64,000 nucleotides of DNA from Kribbella monticola (lineage in GTDB: Bacteria; Actinomycetota; Actinomycetes; Propionibacteriales; Kribbellaceae), in NCBI RefSeq assembly GCF_003261635.1, contig NZ_QFXK01000033.1, positions 310,001 through 374,000 of the forward strand, written 5' to 3'. The translations under genes were made by a program, and so were the position numbers. Of this stretch, positions 1 through 7,344 are shown one piece after another. Position 1 is the first letter of the stretch; each line of letters begins with the position of its first letter. The notes under the pieces are model-generated. The model saw nothing but the letters and a program-made list of their open reading frames with translations, had not been told where the DNA came from and ran no database searches.

Positions 1-399
1 AGCCAGGTCGTGTTCGTGCAGCTCAGCCGGCAGCGGCAGTTGCAGCTCGGTCTGGTACTGATGTCGACCGGCCTGGTCGGTGTCGCCGTCGGTGGACTGG
101 CGCCCAGCCTGTGGGGGTTCGTCGCTGGGGGAGTCGTCGCCGGTGCGGGCGTCGGTCTGGTCTTCCGTGGAGCCGTCGCGACCGCGGCATCCCTCGCGGA
201 CGCCGGCTCCCGCGGCGAGGTGCTTGCCGCACTGTTCCTGATCGCGTACGCCGGCCTGGCGGTCCCCGTGCTCTCCATCGGAGTCGGTATCGCGTTCCTC
301 CCCGACCAGGTCGCGCTGCTGATCTTCTCCGCGATCATCCTGGTGATGGTGAACGTCGCCGGCGTACGCATGCTGAAGGCGAATTCCGGCCAGGGATAG
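1..399 (+). CDS. MFS transporter, C-terminal part (truncated by window start)
   Basis: The frame is open from base 1 and ends at 399, so only the last ~132 residues are visible. They form four hydrophobic segments separated by short charged turns, with a helix rich in Gly and Ala (VAGAGVGLVFRGAV), as in the last third of 12-helix major facilitator drug pumps. The segment after the third helix ends in VAGVRMLKANSGQG, a normal cytoplasmic tail. The substrate cannot be told. The next gene starts 11 bp downstream on the same strand, so the two may be cotranscribed. Confidence 0.7.
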   Translation, partial: SQVVFVQLSRQRQLQLGLVLMSTGLVGVAVGGLAPSLWGFVAGGVVAGAGVGLVFRGAVATAASLADAGSRGEVLAALFLIAYAGLAVPVLSIGVGIAFLPDQVALLIFSAIILVMVNVAGVRMLKANSGQG

Positions 400-409
400 C
401 CTCGCGGGC

Positions 410-1120
410 ATGAGCATCGAAACGTCGACTGTTTCCGTTGGGGATCTCACCGCCTATCTGGCCCGCCCGGCTTCGGCCGGTGCCGGGCCAGGCCTGTTGT
501 TGCTGCCGATGATCACCGGGATCGGCGAGCAAGTCAGGGCCTGGGCGGACGAACTGGCCGGCCTTGGCATCACGGCGCTGGCCTGGGATCCGTTCAAGGG
601 ACGCAGTACGGACAACTCGACGAGGGAAGAGCTGAGCCAACTGCTGGGCGGCCTCGACGACGACACCGCGATCGCCGAGCAGGTCGCGCTGCTCGATCAC
701 CTGCTCGGCGAACTCGGCTGTCCGAAGGCTGGGGTGAGCGGCTGGTGTCTCGGCGGCCGGTTCGCTTTGTTGCTGGCGGCAAGGGATCACCGGGTGGCGA
801 GCGTGACGGCGTACCACCCGACCACGCCGTCGGAGCTGCGGCCGAACCACTCGTACGACGCGATCGCCGAAGCCGCCGCGATCACCGCGCCGGTGATGGT
901 GATCTACCCGGGCAGCGACGCCGCCGTACCGGTCGCCGACTTCGAGGCATTGCAGACCTCGTTGCAGGGAAGGCAGACCGGCGCGACCATCACCCAGTTC
1001 TATCCGGGCGCCGACCACGGCTTCTCCGACCGGTCGCGGCAGGACAAGCAGGTCAACGCCGACGCCTTCACCCTCTCCTGGCCGCAAGCCCTCGCCTTCA
1101 TCCACACGACCACTACCTAG
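410..1120 (+). CDS. Dienelactone hydrolase family protein
   Basis: The 236-residue length is typical of the dienelactone hydrolase (carboxymethylenebutenolidase) family of cytoplasmic alpha/beta hydrolases. The nucleophile elbow is GWCLGG with Cys113, the cysteine nucleophile that separates this family from serine hydrolases. Asp170 in YPGSD and His203 in GADHGF complete the triad. Known members open lactone rings in aromatic degradation, but many actinobacterial homologues have no proven substrate. The ATG follows the upstream transporter gene by 11 bp. Family call is firm; the reaction is inferred. Confidence 0.88.
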   Translation: MSIETSTVSVGDLTAYLARPASAGAGPGLLLLPMITGIGEQVRAWADELAGLGITALAWDPFKGRSTDNSTREELSQLLGGLDDDTAIAEQVALLDHLLGELGCPKAGVSGWCLGGRFALLLAARDHRVASVTAYHPTTPSELRPNHSYDAIAEAAAITAPVMVIYPGSDAAVPVADFEALQTSLQGRQTGATITQFYPGADHGFSDRSRQDKQVNADAFTLSWPQALAFIHTTTT

Positions 1121-1129
1121 GCAGAGGCT

Positions 1130-2074
1130 TCAGGCCGACTGGAGGGCGGTGCGGCGGTGAGCGGTGGGGCTGGTGCCGCGGAGGCGTTTGAAGGCGACTG
1201 ACAAGGCGAACGCGTTCGCGTAGCCGACCCGGCGGGCGATCGCCTCGACCGTGTCGGTCGTCTCCCGCAGCATGTCGGCGGCCAACGCGATCCGCCAGCC
1301 GGTGAGGTAAGCCATCGGCGCCTCGCCCACCAGCGCACTGAACCGCCGGGCCAGGCTGGCTCGGGACACTTTGGTGCGATCGGCCAGTTCGGCAACGCTC
1401 CACGGGTACGCCGGGTCTTCGTGCAGCAGCCGGAGCGCCAGGCCGACGACCGGATCGCTCTGCGCCTGGTACCACCCGGGTGCGTGCGATTCCGGCCGGG
1501 CGAACCACGCGCGCAACGTGGTGATCAACGCGAGGTCGAGCCACCTGTCCAGCACGCTCTGCTGACCCGGCTCATCGCGCTGGATCTCACCGAGCACCAT
1601 CGACATCACGTGCCCGGCAACCGCGTCGGCCGGCACGACGAGCACCGATGGCAGGGCGGTCAGCAACCGTCGGCTGACATCGCCCTCGAGCAGATAGGTG
1701 CCGCTGACAAGCATCGCGTCGCCGTCGAGACGACCGCCGTACGTCCGTACGCCGAGGCGCGCGCTGTAGTCGACAGGTGCCCCAGGCAACGGTTCGCAGA
1801 TGCCGTTCGGGTGGATCCGCAGTTGCGGCTGGGTGTGGACGTCATCGGCCACGACGTACGGCTCGGGACCGTTGAAGATCGCCACGTCGCCGGTCTCCAT
1901 CCGGGTCGGCTCGATCCCGGCCCGGACGATCCAGGCGCTGCCACGGACCAGCGTCGCGAGCGCCAGGTGCGCCCCGTCGCGGATCTCGAGCGCCCAGGGT
2001 GTGTCCATGATCGTCAGGTTGAACACGCCGCCCCGTGCGCGGGTGCCGGCGAGCAGATCGTCGAGCACATCCAT
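1130..2074 (-). CDS. AraC family transcriptional regulator with N-terminal cupin
   Basis: A 314-residue regulator. The first ~200 residues form a cupin-like ligand domain of the type found in AraC regulators of oxidoreductase genes; the last ~100 hold the double helix-turn-helix, with WSVAELADRTKVSRASLARRF as helix-turn-helix one (residues about 220-240) and VEAIARRVGYANAFALSVAF as the second. The start at MDVLDDLLAG is chosen because AGGTAGG lies about 9 nt upstream; a longer reading from 2134 lacks this. It is divergent from the DUF1772 membrane protein 95 bp away, its most likely target. Confidence 0.88.
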   Translation of the reverse strand: MDVLDDLLAGTRARGGVFNLTIMDTPWALEIRDGAHLALATLVRGSAWIVRAGIEPTRMETGDVAIFNGPEPYVVADDVHTQPQLRIHPNGICEPLPGAPVDYSARLGVRTYGGRLDGDAMLVSGTYLLEGDVSRRLLTALPSVLVVPADAVAGHVMSMVLGEIQRDEPGQQSVLDRWLDLALITTLRAWFARPESHAPGWYQAQSDPVVGLALRLLHEDPAYPWSVAELADRTKVSRASLARRFSALVGEAPMAYLTGWRIALAADMLRETTDTVEAIARRVGYANAFALSVAFKRLRGTSPTAHRRTALQSA

Positions 2075-2168
2075 GGCGGCGAGCCTACCTCGGGTGCTGA
2101 GACGCACGAACATGGAACTGCGCCGGACAACCATGGTTTGTCTCAGCGATCACCGCTGAACTTGAGCC

Positions 2169-2906
2169 ATGACGAACACACTGAACTTCACCAAGCTCCT
2201 CACCCTCACCGGCCTGGTCGGTACCGCTTTGATGGGCGGCGTCTTCTACGCCTTCGGGACCGCCGTGATGGGCTCGCTGCAGCGGATGCCGGCAGGTCAG
2301 GGCGCGGCCGCGATGAACCTGATCAACACCCGGATCCAGAACCCGTTGTTCCTGCTGATCTTCATGGGCACGGCGCTGGTCTGTGTCGCGCTCGGGATCA
2401 TCGCGCTCGTCAAGGACACGCCCGGCAAGTGGTGGCTGGTCGCGGGAGCGGCGCTCTACCTGGTCGGGGTGATCGTGGTCAGCTTCGCCGTCAACATCCC
2501 GCTGAACGACAAGCTGGCCACCTTCGACCCGCACTCGACCGCCGGCGCGGCGGAGTGGCTGAACTACCTGGCCAAGTGGAACCCGGCCAACAACCTCCGC
2601 GCCGTCGCCTGCGCTCTCGGCGTCATCGCCTTCGGCCTGGCCCTTGCCTCCGGCGCCGGCTCGAAGACGACCACCTCCCCGACGACCGCCGCCCCGACGA
2701 CCGCCGCCCCGACGACCGGCGTCCCGACGACCGGCGTCCCGACGACCGGCGCCGGCTCGATCGCCCGCGCCGACGGGGTTCACCAGGGCGCCCGGCCCGC
2801 CCGCGCACCGCAGTACGGATCGACGCAGGGCAACCAGTTCCAGCTGCCGAACCCGGGCTGGCAGACGCCGCAGCAGGTGGCTCCTCGTCCGCAGTCCTGG
2901 CAGTAG
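2169..2906 (+). CDS. DUF1772 (anthrone oxygenase-like) membrane protein with repeat tail
   Basis: Residues 1-165 carry four predicted membrane helices (LLTLTGLVGTALMGGVFYAF, LFLLIFMGTALVCVALGII, WWLVAGAALYLVGVIVVSF and one near residue 150) with the FAVNIPLNDKLA signature seen in DUF1772 proteins, some of which are called anthrone oxygenases. The family is usually about 150-170 residues; this one has an extra ~75-residue tail of PTTAA/PTTGV repeats followed by a Gln/Pro-rich end. The tail may be a stalk or linker. Divergent from the AraC regulator, so probably under its control. Enzymatic function unproven. Confidence 0.72.
   Translation: MTNTLNFTKLLTLTGLVGTALMGGVFYAFGTAVMGSLQRMPAGQGAAAMNLINTRIQNPLFLLIFMGTALVCVALGIIALVKDTPGKWWLVAGAALYLVGVIVVSFAVNIPLNDKLATFDPHSTAGAAEWLNYLAKWNPANNLRAVACALGVIAFGLALASGAGSKTTTSPTTAAPTTAAPTTGVPTTGVPTTGAGSIARADGVHQGARPARAPQYGSTQGNQFQLPNPGWQTPQQVAPRPQSWQ
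2679..2753 (+). repeat. Five in-frame 15-bp tandem repeats
   Basis: Five consecutive 15-bp units begin with CCGACGACC and encode PTTAA, PTTAA, PTTGV, PTTGV, PTTGA in the tail of the DUF1772 protein. Because the unit is a multiple of three, copy-number change keeps the frame. The near identity at DNA level suggests recent expansion by slippage. Confidence 0.9.
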
Positions 2907-3030
2907 CCGATCGTGCCCACCAACCCTCTGCCAGGCCGTCGCTCGCCGACCGGCCTGGCAGAGCCTTGTCTACAGTGGATCCACATCCACCGTGGGTACC
3001 GTCAGCGCTTTCCCAGCTGAGGAGATGGTG

Positions 3031-3879
3031 ATGGAGCAACTGCTGACCGTGCGTGGCGTCGAGTTGTGCGTCGAGACTTTCGGAGCGAAGACCGACCCGG
3101 CGATCCTGCTGATCCACGGCGCCTCCGCCTCGATGGACTTCTGGGAGACGCCGTTCTGCGAGCGCCTCGCGGCAGCCGGCCGCTTCGTCATCCGCTACGA
3201 CCACCGCGACACCGGCCGCTCGGTGAGTTACCCGCCGGGCAAACCGGAGTACACCTCGGCGGATCTGCGGGAGGATCCGATCGGCATCCTCGACGCTCTC
3301 CAGCTCGAGCGCGCGAACATCGTCGGCCTCTCGATGGGCGGCGGCATCTCCCAGGCGCTGGTCCTCGACCACCCCGACCGGGTCGCATCCGCCACCTTCA
3401 TCGCCACCAGCCCGATCGCCACCTCGACCCCGGTAGACCTCCCGCCGATGGCACCTCACCTGCAGGAGGCGTTCGCGGCCGATCAGCCGCCGACCGACTG
3501 GTCCGATCCCGACGCAGCCCTCGACGCGTTCATCCAGGAAGAGCAGCTGTACGCCGGAACCTTCCCGTACGACGAGCCGGCCCGGCGCGAGCTCGTCGCG
3601 CGGATGATCGCCCGCACGACCAACCTCGCCTCTGCCATGACGAATCACTGGATCCTCGACGACGGCGACTCCAAGGACCGCAACCTCGCCGACATCGCCG
3701 TACCGACGCTCGTCATGCACGGGACCGAGGACCCGATGTTCCGGCCGGCGCACGCCGAGGCGCTGGCTCGGGAGATCCCCGGCGCCCGGTTGGTGCTGCT
3801 CGAAGGCGCCGGTCACGAGCTGCCTCAGCAGGTCTGGGACCAGGCGATTCCGGAGCTCGTCGCGATCAGCCGGCACTGA
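3031..3879 (+). CDS. Alpha/beta hydrolase
   Basis: A 282-residue cytoplasmic hydrolase. HGASAS (residues 29-34) is the oxyanion loop, GLSMGGG the nucleophile elbow with Ser101, HGTEDPMF holds the acid residue and GAGHELP the catalytic His near the C-terminus. The architecture matches the TAP/aclacinomycin-esterase-like group of alpha/beta hydrolases. The start ATG at 3031 is preferred over 3025 because GAGGAG sits 6 nt upstream of it. Substrate unknown. It stands alone: the upstream gene ends 124 bp away and a long non-coding stretch follows. Confidence 0.85.
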   Translation: MEQLLTVRGVELCVETFGAKTDPAILLIHGASASMDFWETPFCERLAAAGRFVIRYDHRDTGRSVSYPPGKPEYTSADLREDPIGILDALQLERANIVGLSMGGGISQALVLDHPDRVASATFIATSPIATSTPVDLPPMAPHLQEAFAADQPPTDWSDPDAALDAFIQEEQLYAGTFPYDEPARRELVARMIARTTNLASAMTNHWILDDGDSKDRNLADIAVPTLVMHGTEDPMFRPAHAEALAREIPGARLVLLEGAGHELPQQVWDQAIPELVAISRH

Positions 3880-4138
3880 GAAAACCTCTGCCGAGACACG
3901 GCTGAAATCTGTGCTGGCCGAAGTAGACATTCTCCTGGGTGGTGTGTAGTGTTCCTCGTGTTGACAGAGAAGAAGAGCGAAGCTGACGTGGACAGCTAAC
4001 GATCTGTCCAAAAGTGTTTGTGCAGTGAGTGGGACGGCGGATCCCGCCGGGCCGATCAGTGAAGGGGCTCGGGTTTCACGCCAAGGTCAGAGTCGCGGAG
4101 CCGGTGGTAGGAAAGGGTTCCGGGCTTGACGCAACGGA

Positions 4139-4262
4139 AGTAGCAGTTCGTATTTCGCAGTGCTGTAGTCGCAGTAAGAAGTTCGTAGTTCGCGGTAAGA
4201 GCAGTTGTAGTTGTAGTTGTAGTTCGCAGTCTGTAGTAGCAGTTCAGCAGTTGTCAGATGCA
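4139..4262 (+). repeat. GTAGTT/GCAGTT-rich simple-sequence tract
   Basis: About 20 imperfect copies of the hexamer family GTAGTT, GCAGTT, TTCGTA and TTCGCAGT occur in 124 bp, including three consecutive GTAGTT units near 4207-4224. Such a T/A-containing tract is foreign to the surrounding codon style. It does not form an obvious hairpin by itself. Confidence 0.75.
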
Positions 4263-4471
4263 GTGTTCGAGACAAGAAGGGGAGGGATTACACCGTCGGA
4301 TCGCCCGCCAGTGCCAGTACTTCGCCGGGCGGGTGCCGTAGTTCCATCAGTAAGGAAGGTGGTCTTCGGTTACGCATTCAGCGATCCCCGTAGTGGCAGC
4401 CTTCACGTGGCGCGCTACGGACAGGCAAGTCCGGCCACACGGCCGGTAGATGGTGAAATATTCCCGACCCT

Positions 4472-4499
4472 GGGCCCCGGTGCTACGGCACCGGGGCCC
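4472..4499 (+). terminator. 12-bp hairpin with cUACGg tetraloop before the MerR gene
   Basis: GGGCCCCGGTGC pairs perfectly with GCACCGGGGCCC around the loop TACG. The closing pair and loop read C(UACG)G, a member of the very stable UNCG tetraloop class. No U-tract follows; instead the ribosome site GGAGG (4508-4512) and the ATG at 4517 come directly after. It may be an intrinsic terminator of an upstream RNA or an attenuator of the MerR-type gene. Confidence 0.7.
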
Positions 4500-4516
4500 G
4501 TCGGCATGGAGGCGCG

Positions 4517-4864
4517 ATGACCCCAGATGTGCACACGGAGACACCGATGAGTTCAACCCCGACGACCGGCCCCGCCAACTTCGACGACGACGACTATCCC
4601 GCCTTCACGATGGGCCGGGCCGCGGAGATGCTCGGGACCACGCCGGGCTTCCTGCGCAGCCTGGACGAGGCGAAGCTGATCACCCCGCAGCGGTCCGAGG
4701 GTGGTCACCGGCGCTACTCCCGCTACCAGTTGCGGCTGGCCGCTCGCGCTCGCGAGCTGGTCGACCAGGGCACCGCGCTCGACGCCGCCTGCCGGATCAT
4801 CATCTTGGAAGACCAGCTGGCCGAAGCGCTGCGGATCAACGAGCAGATGCGCGACCAAGGCTAG
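4517..4864 (+). CDS. MerR-family HTH regulator, single-domain
   Basis: A 115-residue protein. After a disordered acidic leader (residues 1-32) comes a MerR winged helix: FTMGRAAEMLGTTPGFLRSL, then the wing signature SEGGHRRYSRYQL, then a short helical tail ELVDQGTALDAACRIIILEDQL. There is no effector domain, so it resembles the small MerR-like regulators common in actinomycetes that lack a ligand pocket. The start has GGAGG 4 nt upstream; an internal ATG 33 nt later is possible. Preceded by a long structured leader and followed by 34-bp repeats, so control may act on the RNA. Confidence 0.82.
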   Translation: MTPDVHTETPMSSTPTTGPANFDDDDYPAFTMGRAAEMLGTTPGFLRSLDEAKLITPQRSEGGHRRYSRYQLRLAARARELVDQGTALDAACRIIILEDQLAEALRINEQMRDQG

Positions 4865-4892
4865 TGCCCTGAGCCGGACGCCACCGCGATGC

Positions 4893-4980
4893 ACGCTCCG
4901 GGACACCGGAGCTGAACCAGCAACGTCCGCTCCGGGACACCGGAGCTGAAGCTGCAACGGCCGACCCGGAACATCGGCTG
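4893..4980. repeat. 34-bp tandem repeat, 2.6 copies, each holding a hairpin
   Basis: Units start at 4893, 4927 and 4961. The first two share 23 identical bases (4894-4916 and 4928-4950), each containing GCTCCGG-GACA-CCGGAGC, a 7-bp stem. The third is decayed (ACCCGGAACATCGG). They lie just after the MerR-type gene and before the SRPBCC gene, so they could be tandem terminators or repeated protein-binding sites. Confidence 0.85.
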
Positions 4981-5031
4981 CCTGCATAAGATTTGCCTAA
5001 CCCTGACGGGCCCGGCCGGTAGCGTGGCCGG

Positions 5032-5463
5032 GTGATCACCATTGAACGTGCCGTTACCGTCGAGAAGCCCGTCGAGACAGTGTTCGCCTACCTGTCCGAC
5101 TTCGAGACCACCGTCGACTGGGATCCCGGGACGGTGTCGACGGTGAAGCTCGCGGGCGACGGCGGCGTCGGGACGAAGTACCGGAACAAGTCCTCGTTCG
5201 CCGGCCGCGAGACCGAGCTGGAGTACGTCGTCCAGCAGTTCGAGCCCGGCCGGATCTTCCAGGTGCGCGGCGAGAACAAGACCGTGGTCGCGCTCGACAC
5301 GATGACGTTCCGCGAGATCGGCGCCCGTACAGAGGTCACCTACCGGGCCGAGTTCGATTTCAAGGGCGTCGCCCGGGTGATCGAGCCGCTGCTCCGCGGT
5401 CAGTTCAAGAAGCTCGGCGACGAAGCCAAAACCGGACTTCGCGCCGCGCTCCTCGAACTGTAG
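5032..5463 (+). CDS. SRPBCC family protein (polyketide cyclase/dehydrase-like)
   Basis: A 143-residue protein covering one START/SRPBCC fold. It begins with ITIERAVTVEKPVETVFAYLSDF, the classic first strand and helix of this hydrophobic-pocket family, and ends with a long amphipathic helix (PLLRGQFKKLGDEAKTGL). Such small proteins bind lipids, polyketides or other hydrophobic ligands; no catalytic residues can be named. The GTG start is taken at the first residue of the conserved strand. It converges on the ABC permease gene, 10 bp apart. Confidence 0.82.
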   Translation: MITIERAVTVEKPVETVFAYLSDFETTVDWDPGTVSTVKLAGDGGVGTKYRNKSSFAGRETELEYVVQQFEPGRIFQVRGENKTVVALDTMTFREIGARTEVTYRAEFDFKGVARVIEPLLRGQFKKLGDEAKTGLRAALLEL

Positions 5464-5473
5464 GTCTGACGAT

Positions 5474-6286
5474 TTAGGCAGCCGACCGCAGCATCGTCCG
5501 GATGCCGACCGTCAAGCCGGCCGCCGCGGTGATGAGCGCGGCCAGCCAACCCCACAGCACAGCCGTCGAGCTCACGTCACCCGCGAAGAGCGCGCGCTCG
5601 GCGTCCACCAGATAGGCCAGCGGGTTGAACTTCGAGGCCACCTGCATCCATCCCGGTCCGGTCTCCAGCGGCAGCAGCATTCCCGACAGGATCATCAGCG
5701 GGAACAGGAAGGTCTGCTGCACCACCCAGAACAACCAGTCCTGCTTGCGTACCGCGATCGCCAGCGCGTAGCTGAAGGCGCCCAGCCCGATCCCGAACAC
5801 GGCCAGCAACGCGAGGCCGATCACCGCTCCGTCGACATGCAGGTCGAAACCGAACGGCGTCATCACCGCGATCACGATCAGCGCCTGCCCGAACAGCGGC
5901 ACCATCTCCTTCAGCGCCCGGCCGATCAGCAGCGACGAGCGGGACAGCGGCGTCACCATCATCCGCTCGTGCGCACCGGTCTGGAACTCGGACAACAGGT
6001 TCGCCCCGGTCGTCGAGGTCCCGAACAACGTCGTCATCACCAGGATCGACGGCACGAACCACTGCCAGACGCCGTCGCCGAACGCGGCGCCCATCGAGCC
6101 GCGGAGCAATGGCCCGAACAGGCCGAGGAACACCAGCGGCTGGATCATCCCGAACAGCAGCGAGAACGGATCCCGCAGTACCGGCTTGAGTTCTCGCGTC
6201 ATCACGATCCGGATGTCGCGCAGGAGGTTCCGCTGCGCCGGCGAAGCGGCGGGACGGGAAACGGTGGGGATGGTGAGGGTGGTCAT
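5474..6286 (-). CDS. ABC-2 type transporter permease (DrrB-like)
   Basis: A 270-residue permease with a cytoplasmic N-terminal segment ending in MTRELKPVLRDP, then six predicted membrane helices. It has the typical length and order of drug-exporting ABC-2 permeases such as DrrB. The region GTSTTGANLLSEFQTGAHERM resembles the conserved coupling segment of this family. Its ATG overlaps the stop of the ATPase gene by 4 bp (ATGA), so the two are translationally coupled and form one exporter in the cytoplasmic membrane. Substrate not deducible; hydrophobic drugs or lipids are typical. Confidence 0.9.
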   Translation of the reverse strand: MTTLTIPTVSRPAASPAQRNLLRDIRIVMTRELKPVLRDPFSLLFGMIQPLVFLGLFGPLLRGSMGAAFGDGVWQWFVPSILVMTTLFGTSTTGANLLSEFQTGAHERMMVTPLSRSSLLIGRALKEMVPLFGQALIVIAVMTPFGFDLHVDGAVIGLALLAVFGIGLGAFSYALAIAVRKQDWLFWVVQQTFLFPLMILSGMLLPLETGPGWMQVASKFNPLAYLVDAERALFAGDVSSTAVLWGWLAALITAAAGLTVGIRTMLRSAA

Positions 6287-7257
6287 GCCGCTGCCTTTCC
6301 GTTGGTACCGGTCTCGCGCAGGCTGCGACCGGTGAGGGTGAGAAACACGTCGTCGAGGGTCGGCCGATGCACTTGCGCCGCAGCCACCGGTACGCCGAGT
6401 CGCTGGGCGCCGCCGATGAGCACCGGCAACGCGGCCGGCCCGTTCGTCACGCGGACCGAGATCTCGTCGCCTTCGATCGCAAGGTCGCGCGCCCCAGGCA
6501 GTTGCTCCGCGAGCCGCCGTACCGCCGAGTGGTTGCTGGGGGCAACAGTGAGGGCGAGTCGGTCGCCGGCGAGTTCGGCCTTCAGGGCGTCGGCGGTGTC
6601 GTCCGCGATCACCTGTCCGTGGTCGACCACGACCACCCGCTCGGCCATCGAGTCGGCCTCATCGAGGTAGTGCGTGGTGAGCACGATCGTCATCTCGTAC
6701 TGCGCGCGCATCCGCAGGATGTGATCCCACAGGTTCGCCCGGTTCTGCGGATCGAGACCGGTCGACGGCTCGTCGAGGAACAACAGCTTCGGCGCATGCA
6801 CCAGGCCCATCGCGACGTCGAGGCGGCGGCGCTGACCACCGGACAGCTCGGAGACCTTGCGCCGGGCGAGGTCCTTCAGTTCGAGCGATTCGAGCAGTTC
6901 CTCGGCGCGCAATTTCGCCGCCCGCCGGTCGAGTCCGTAGATGACGCCCTGACCGGCGAGTTCGTCGGCGACGCGTTGCGAATGGCCGGCGCCGTTGCCC
7001 TGGCCGACGTACCCGATCTGGCGGCGGACCTGGTCCGGCCGGGCGACCACGTCGTACCCGGCGACCTCGGCGGTGCCGGCGGTCGGGGCGATCAGGGTGG
7101 TGAGCATCCGCAGCGTGGTGGTCTTGCCGGCGCCGTTCGGGCCGAGGACGGCGACGAGCTCGCCCGGTTCGACGGTCAGGCTGATGCCGCGGACCGCGTG
7201 CACGGTTTCGGTACGGCTCACCGCGAAGTCCTTGGTGAGCTCTCGGGTGCTGATCAC
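6283..7257 (-). CDS. ABC transporter ATP-binding protein (DrrA-like)
   Basis: A 324-residue ATPase. Walker A GPNGAGKTTT lies near residues 43-52, the signature LSGGQRRRL near 145, Walker B LLFLDEPSTGLD follows, and the H-loop is TTHYLDEAD. The C-terminal extension ends DDVFLTLTGRSLRETG, which marks the daunorubicin-resistance (DrrA) subgroup. The start is a GTG at 7257 because GAGGAG lies 5 nt upstream. It is the first gene of the exporter operon and is divergent from a WYL regulator with an inverted repeat between them. Confidence 0.92.
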   Translation of the reverse strand: MISTRELTKDFAVSRTETVHAVRGISLTVEPGELVAVLGPNGAGKTTTLRMLTTLIAPTAGTAEVAGYDVVARPDQVRRQIGYVGQGNGAGHSQRVADELAGQGVIYGLDRRAAKLRAEELLESLELKDLARRKVSELSGGQRRRLDVAMGLVHAPKLLFLDEPSTGLDPQNRANLWDHILRMRAQYEMTIVLTTHYLDEADSMAERVVVVDHGQVIADDTADALKAELAGDRLALTVAPSNHSAVRRLAEQLPGARDLAIEGDEISVRVTNGPAALPVLIGGAQRLGVPVAAAQVHRPTLDDVFLTLTGRSLRETGTNGKAAA

Positions 7258-7303
7258 GATGTCTCCTCTGTCGGGGTCTCTTGCCGACGACATTTCCAGT
7301 AGT

Positions 7304-7322
7304 AGCGGCCAGGTTCTGGCCG
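7304..7322. promoter_or_regulatory. Likely WYL-regulator operator, copy 1
   Basis: CGGCCAG-GTT-CTGGCCG (7306-7322) is a perfect 7-bp inverted repeat between the ABC exporter and the WYL regulator. Read on the minus strand, 7304-7318 gives CAGAACCTGGCCGCT, which occurs again unchanged before the VOC gene at 8316. Sharing of the motif by the regulator and its flanking genes points to an autoregulated operator. Confidence 0.72.
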
Positions 7323-7344
7323 GTACTCGTGGCAATCTGAGGTC

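Larger units (their letters stand above)
3880..4516. other. 640-bp non-coding stretch, probable structured leader
   Basis: No credible gene is seen: the only long frames are Cys/Ser or Tyr/Asn repeats made by a simple-sequence tract. Visible elements are TTGACA at 3961, a small dyad GGACAG/CTGTCC (3990-4009), the GTAGTT/GCAGTT tract (about 4139-4262), a dyad CCGGCC-ACAC-GGCCGG (4431-4446) and a perfect 12-bp hairpin (4472-4499). The composition is far less G/C-biased than the neighbours. It could be the long leader of the MerR-type gene or an independent small RNA ending at the hairpin. Confidence 0.6.

Noticed and set aside
1421-3031. 536-residue plus-strand frame ending in DDRRP repeats
   Set aside because: It crosses the AraC and DUF1772 genes in the wrong frame; the repeats are the PTT repeats read in another frame.
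4087-4275. Short minus-strand frame with alternating Tyr and Asn
   Set aside because: The Tyr/Asn run is a translation of the same repeat; no ribosome site and no codon bias.
4029-4520. 163-residue open frame over the GTAGTT tract
   Set aside because: Its middle is a Ser/Cys run made by the simple-sequence tract, it has no ribosome site and reads through the 12-bp hairpin. Better explained as non-coding.
4893-4980. CRISPR array
   Set aside because: Only 2.6 units with a constant 11-base interval that is itself nearly repeated; no unique spacers and no cas genes.
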